The notes under the pieces: generated by a model
Told to the model about the DNA's origin: nothing
Database searches by the model: none
Seen by the model: only the letters and a program-made list of their open reading frames with translations
Shown here: piece after piece, positions 63,677-64,000 of the stretch
Position numbering within the stretch: position 1 is the stretch's first letter
Layout of the letters: every line of letters starts with the position of its first letter
Translations under genes and position numbers: made by a program
DNA from: Tricholoma matsutake
Lineage: Eukaryota > Basidiomycota > Agaricomycetes > Agaricales > Tricholomataceae
Assembly: GCA_026075535.2 (NCBI GenBank)
Contig: AP026549.1
Span: 744,001-808,000 of the forward strand
DNA length: 64,000 nucleotides
Direction of reading: 5' to 3'

Positions 63677-64000
63677 AAAGTGCTGTAATTCTATTATAAG
63701 TTGAACATATCCGAGTGATATACCAGCGGGTAAGTATCAGCCAGAACTTCGACAGTAGAAATTTTCAGTCTAGATTATTTTCTGAACCTGAAAAGCTGAA
63801 CCTACATGTAGAAACTGAACTTGATTCTGGGAAAGTGAACTTCAGGAAAGTGAACTTGTGTTTGCTCTGAGTCGAGTTCAGATTACTCGTGAGTTCAGTT
63901 TGTACCTGTCCACATGACATTAACGCGTTGTGTCGCGTCTTGGTCGTGTCACTACATTTTCTCATTGTTCATATATGCTGGCCACCAAAACACTATCTAT
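63677..64000 (+). other. No gene recognised; GTGAACTT/CTGAACCT words
   Basis: Upstream region of the minus-strand gene. Short repeated words (CTGAACCT, GTGAACTT, CTGAACTTG) occur at 63782-63860. No ORF of note. Confidence 0.4.

Overview
The window is a transposon graveyard from a filamentous fungus, almost certainly a basidiomycete of the Agaricomycetes. The evidence is short GT-AG introns with CTAAC/CTAAT branch points, a KDZ transposase with its cysteine cluster, a Helitron-type helicase of the agaric kind, an intron-bearing Tc1/IS630 transposase, a chromovirus and Ty3 elements with DPGS-type proteases. I see no housekeeping gene, rRNA or standard tRNA gene. Genus cannot be read from the sequence.

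Layout. 1-580: decayed reading frame of unknown function, ended by copy 1 (580-2434) of a terminal-inverted-repeat (TIR) element. 3590-8413: a LINE (RT, then RNase H) split by copy 2 (5015-7268). 8686-9468: a second LINE RT fragment. 9490-10400: a broken minus-strand conserved ORF, divergent from a decayed KDZ transposase gene (10476-14281). 14282-18585: KDZ-adjacent sequence split by copy 3 (14425-16464), with two small foldback or MITE-like units and a low-complexity ORF. 18586-19573: tandem repeats. 19571-21640: 5'-truncated Ty1/copia (minus). 22799-31337: Ty3 element G1 (+), inserted in a minus-strand hypothetical gene whose halves lie at 22250-22798 and 31338-32560. 34370-46990: Helitron-type helicase split by chromovirus G2 (34595-44522), which itself contains TIR copy 4 (38718-41010). 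47455-61631: Tc1/IS630 transposase split by a second G1-family Ty3 element, G1' (47762-60913, minus). G1' contains TIR copy 5 (49099-51032) and a solo LTR (53415-54587). 61726-63541: minus-strand hypothetical gene with a SAM-like domain, carrying a 215-bp MITE.

The most interesting system is the five-copy TIR family (about 1.86-2.29 kb, up to 10-bp target duplications, no protein-coding capacity). Each copy has a tRNA-like pol III module (A and B boxes) near each end, both pointing outward. Between them lie one to four tandem cassettes made of a strong hairpin followed by a canonical-looking fungal intron, and then an array of GC-clamped hairpins. The insertions can be removed on paper to restore interrupted reading frames in copies 2, 4 and 5.

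The second system is an antisense, multi-exon gene with a Zn2Cys6-like cysteine pattern between integrase and the 3' LTR in two unrelated Ty3 lineages (three copies). The old coding sequences also share a decay signature: in-frame stops are mostly TGA where relatives have Arg (CGA) or Trp (TGG), and five of six reverse transcriptases carry Asn in place of one of the two catalytic Asp. This fits cytosine-methylation-driven C-to-T decay of silenced repeats.
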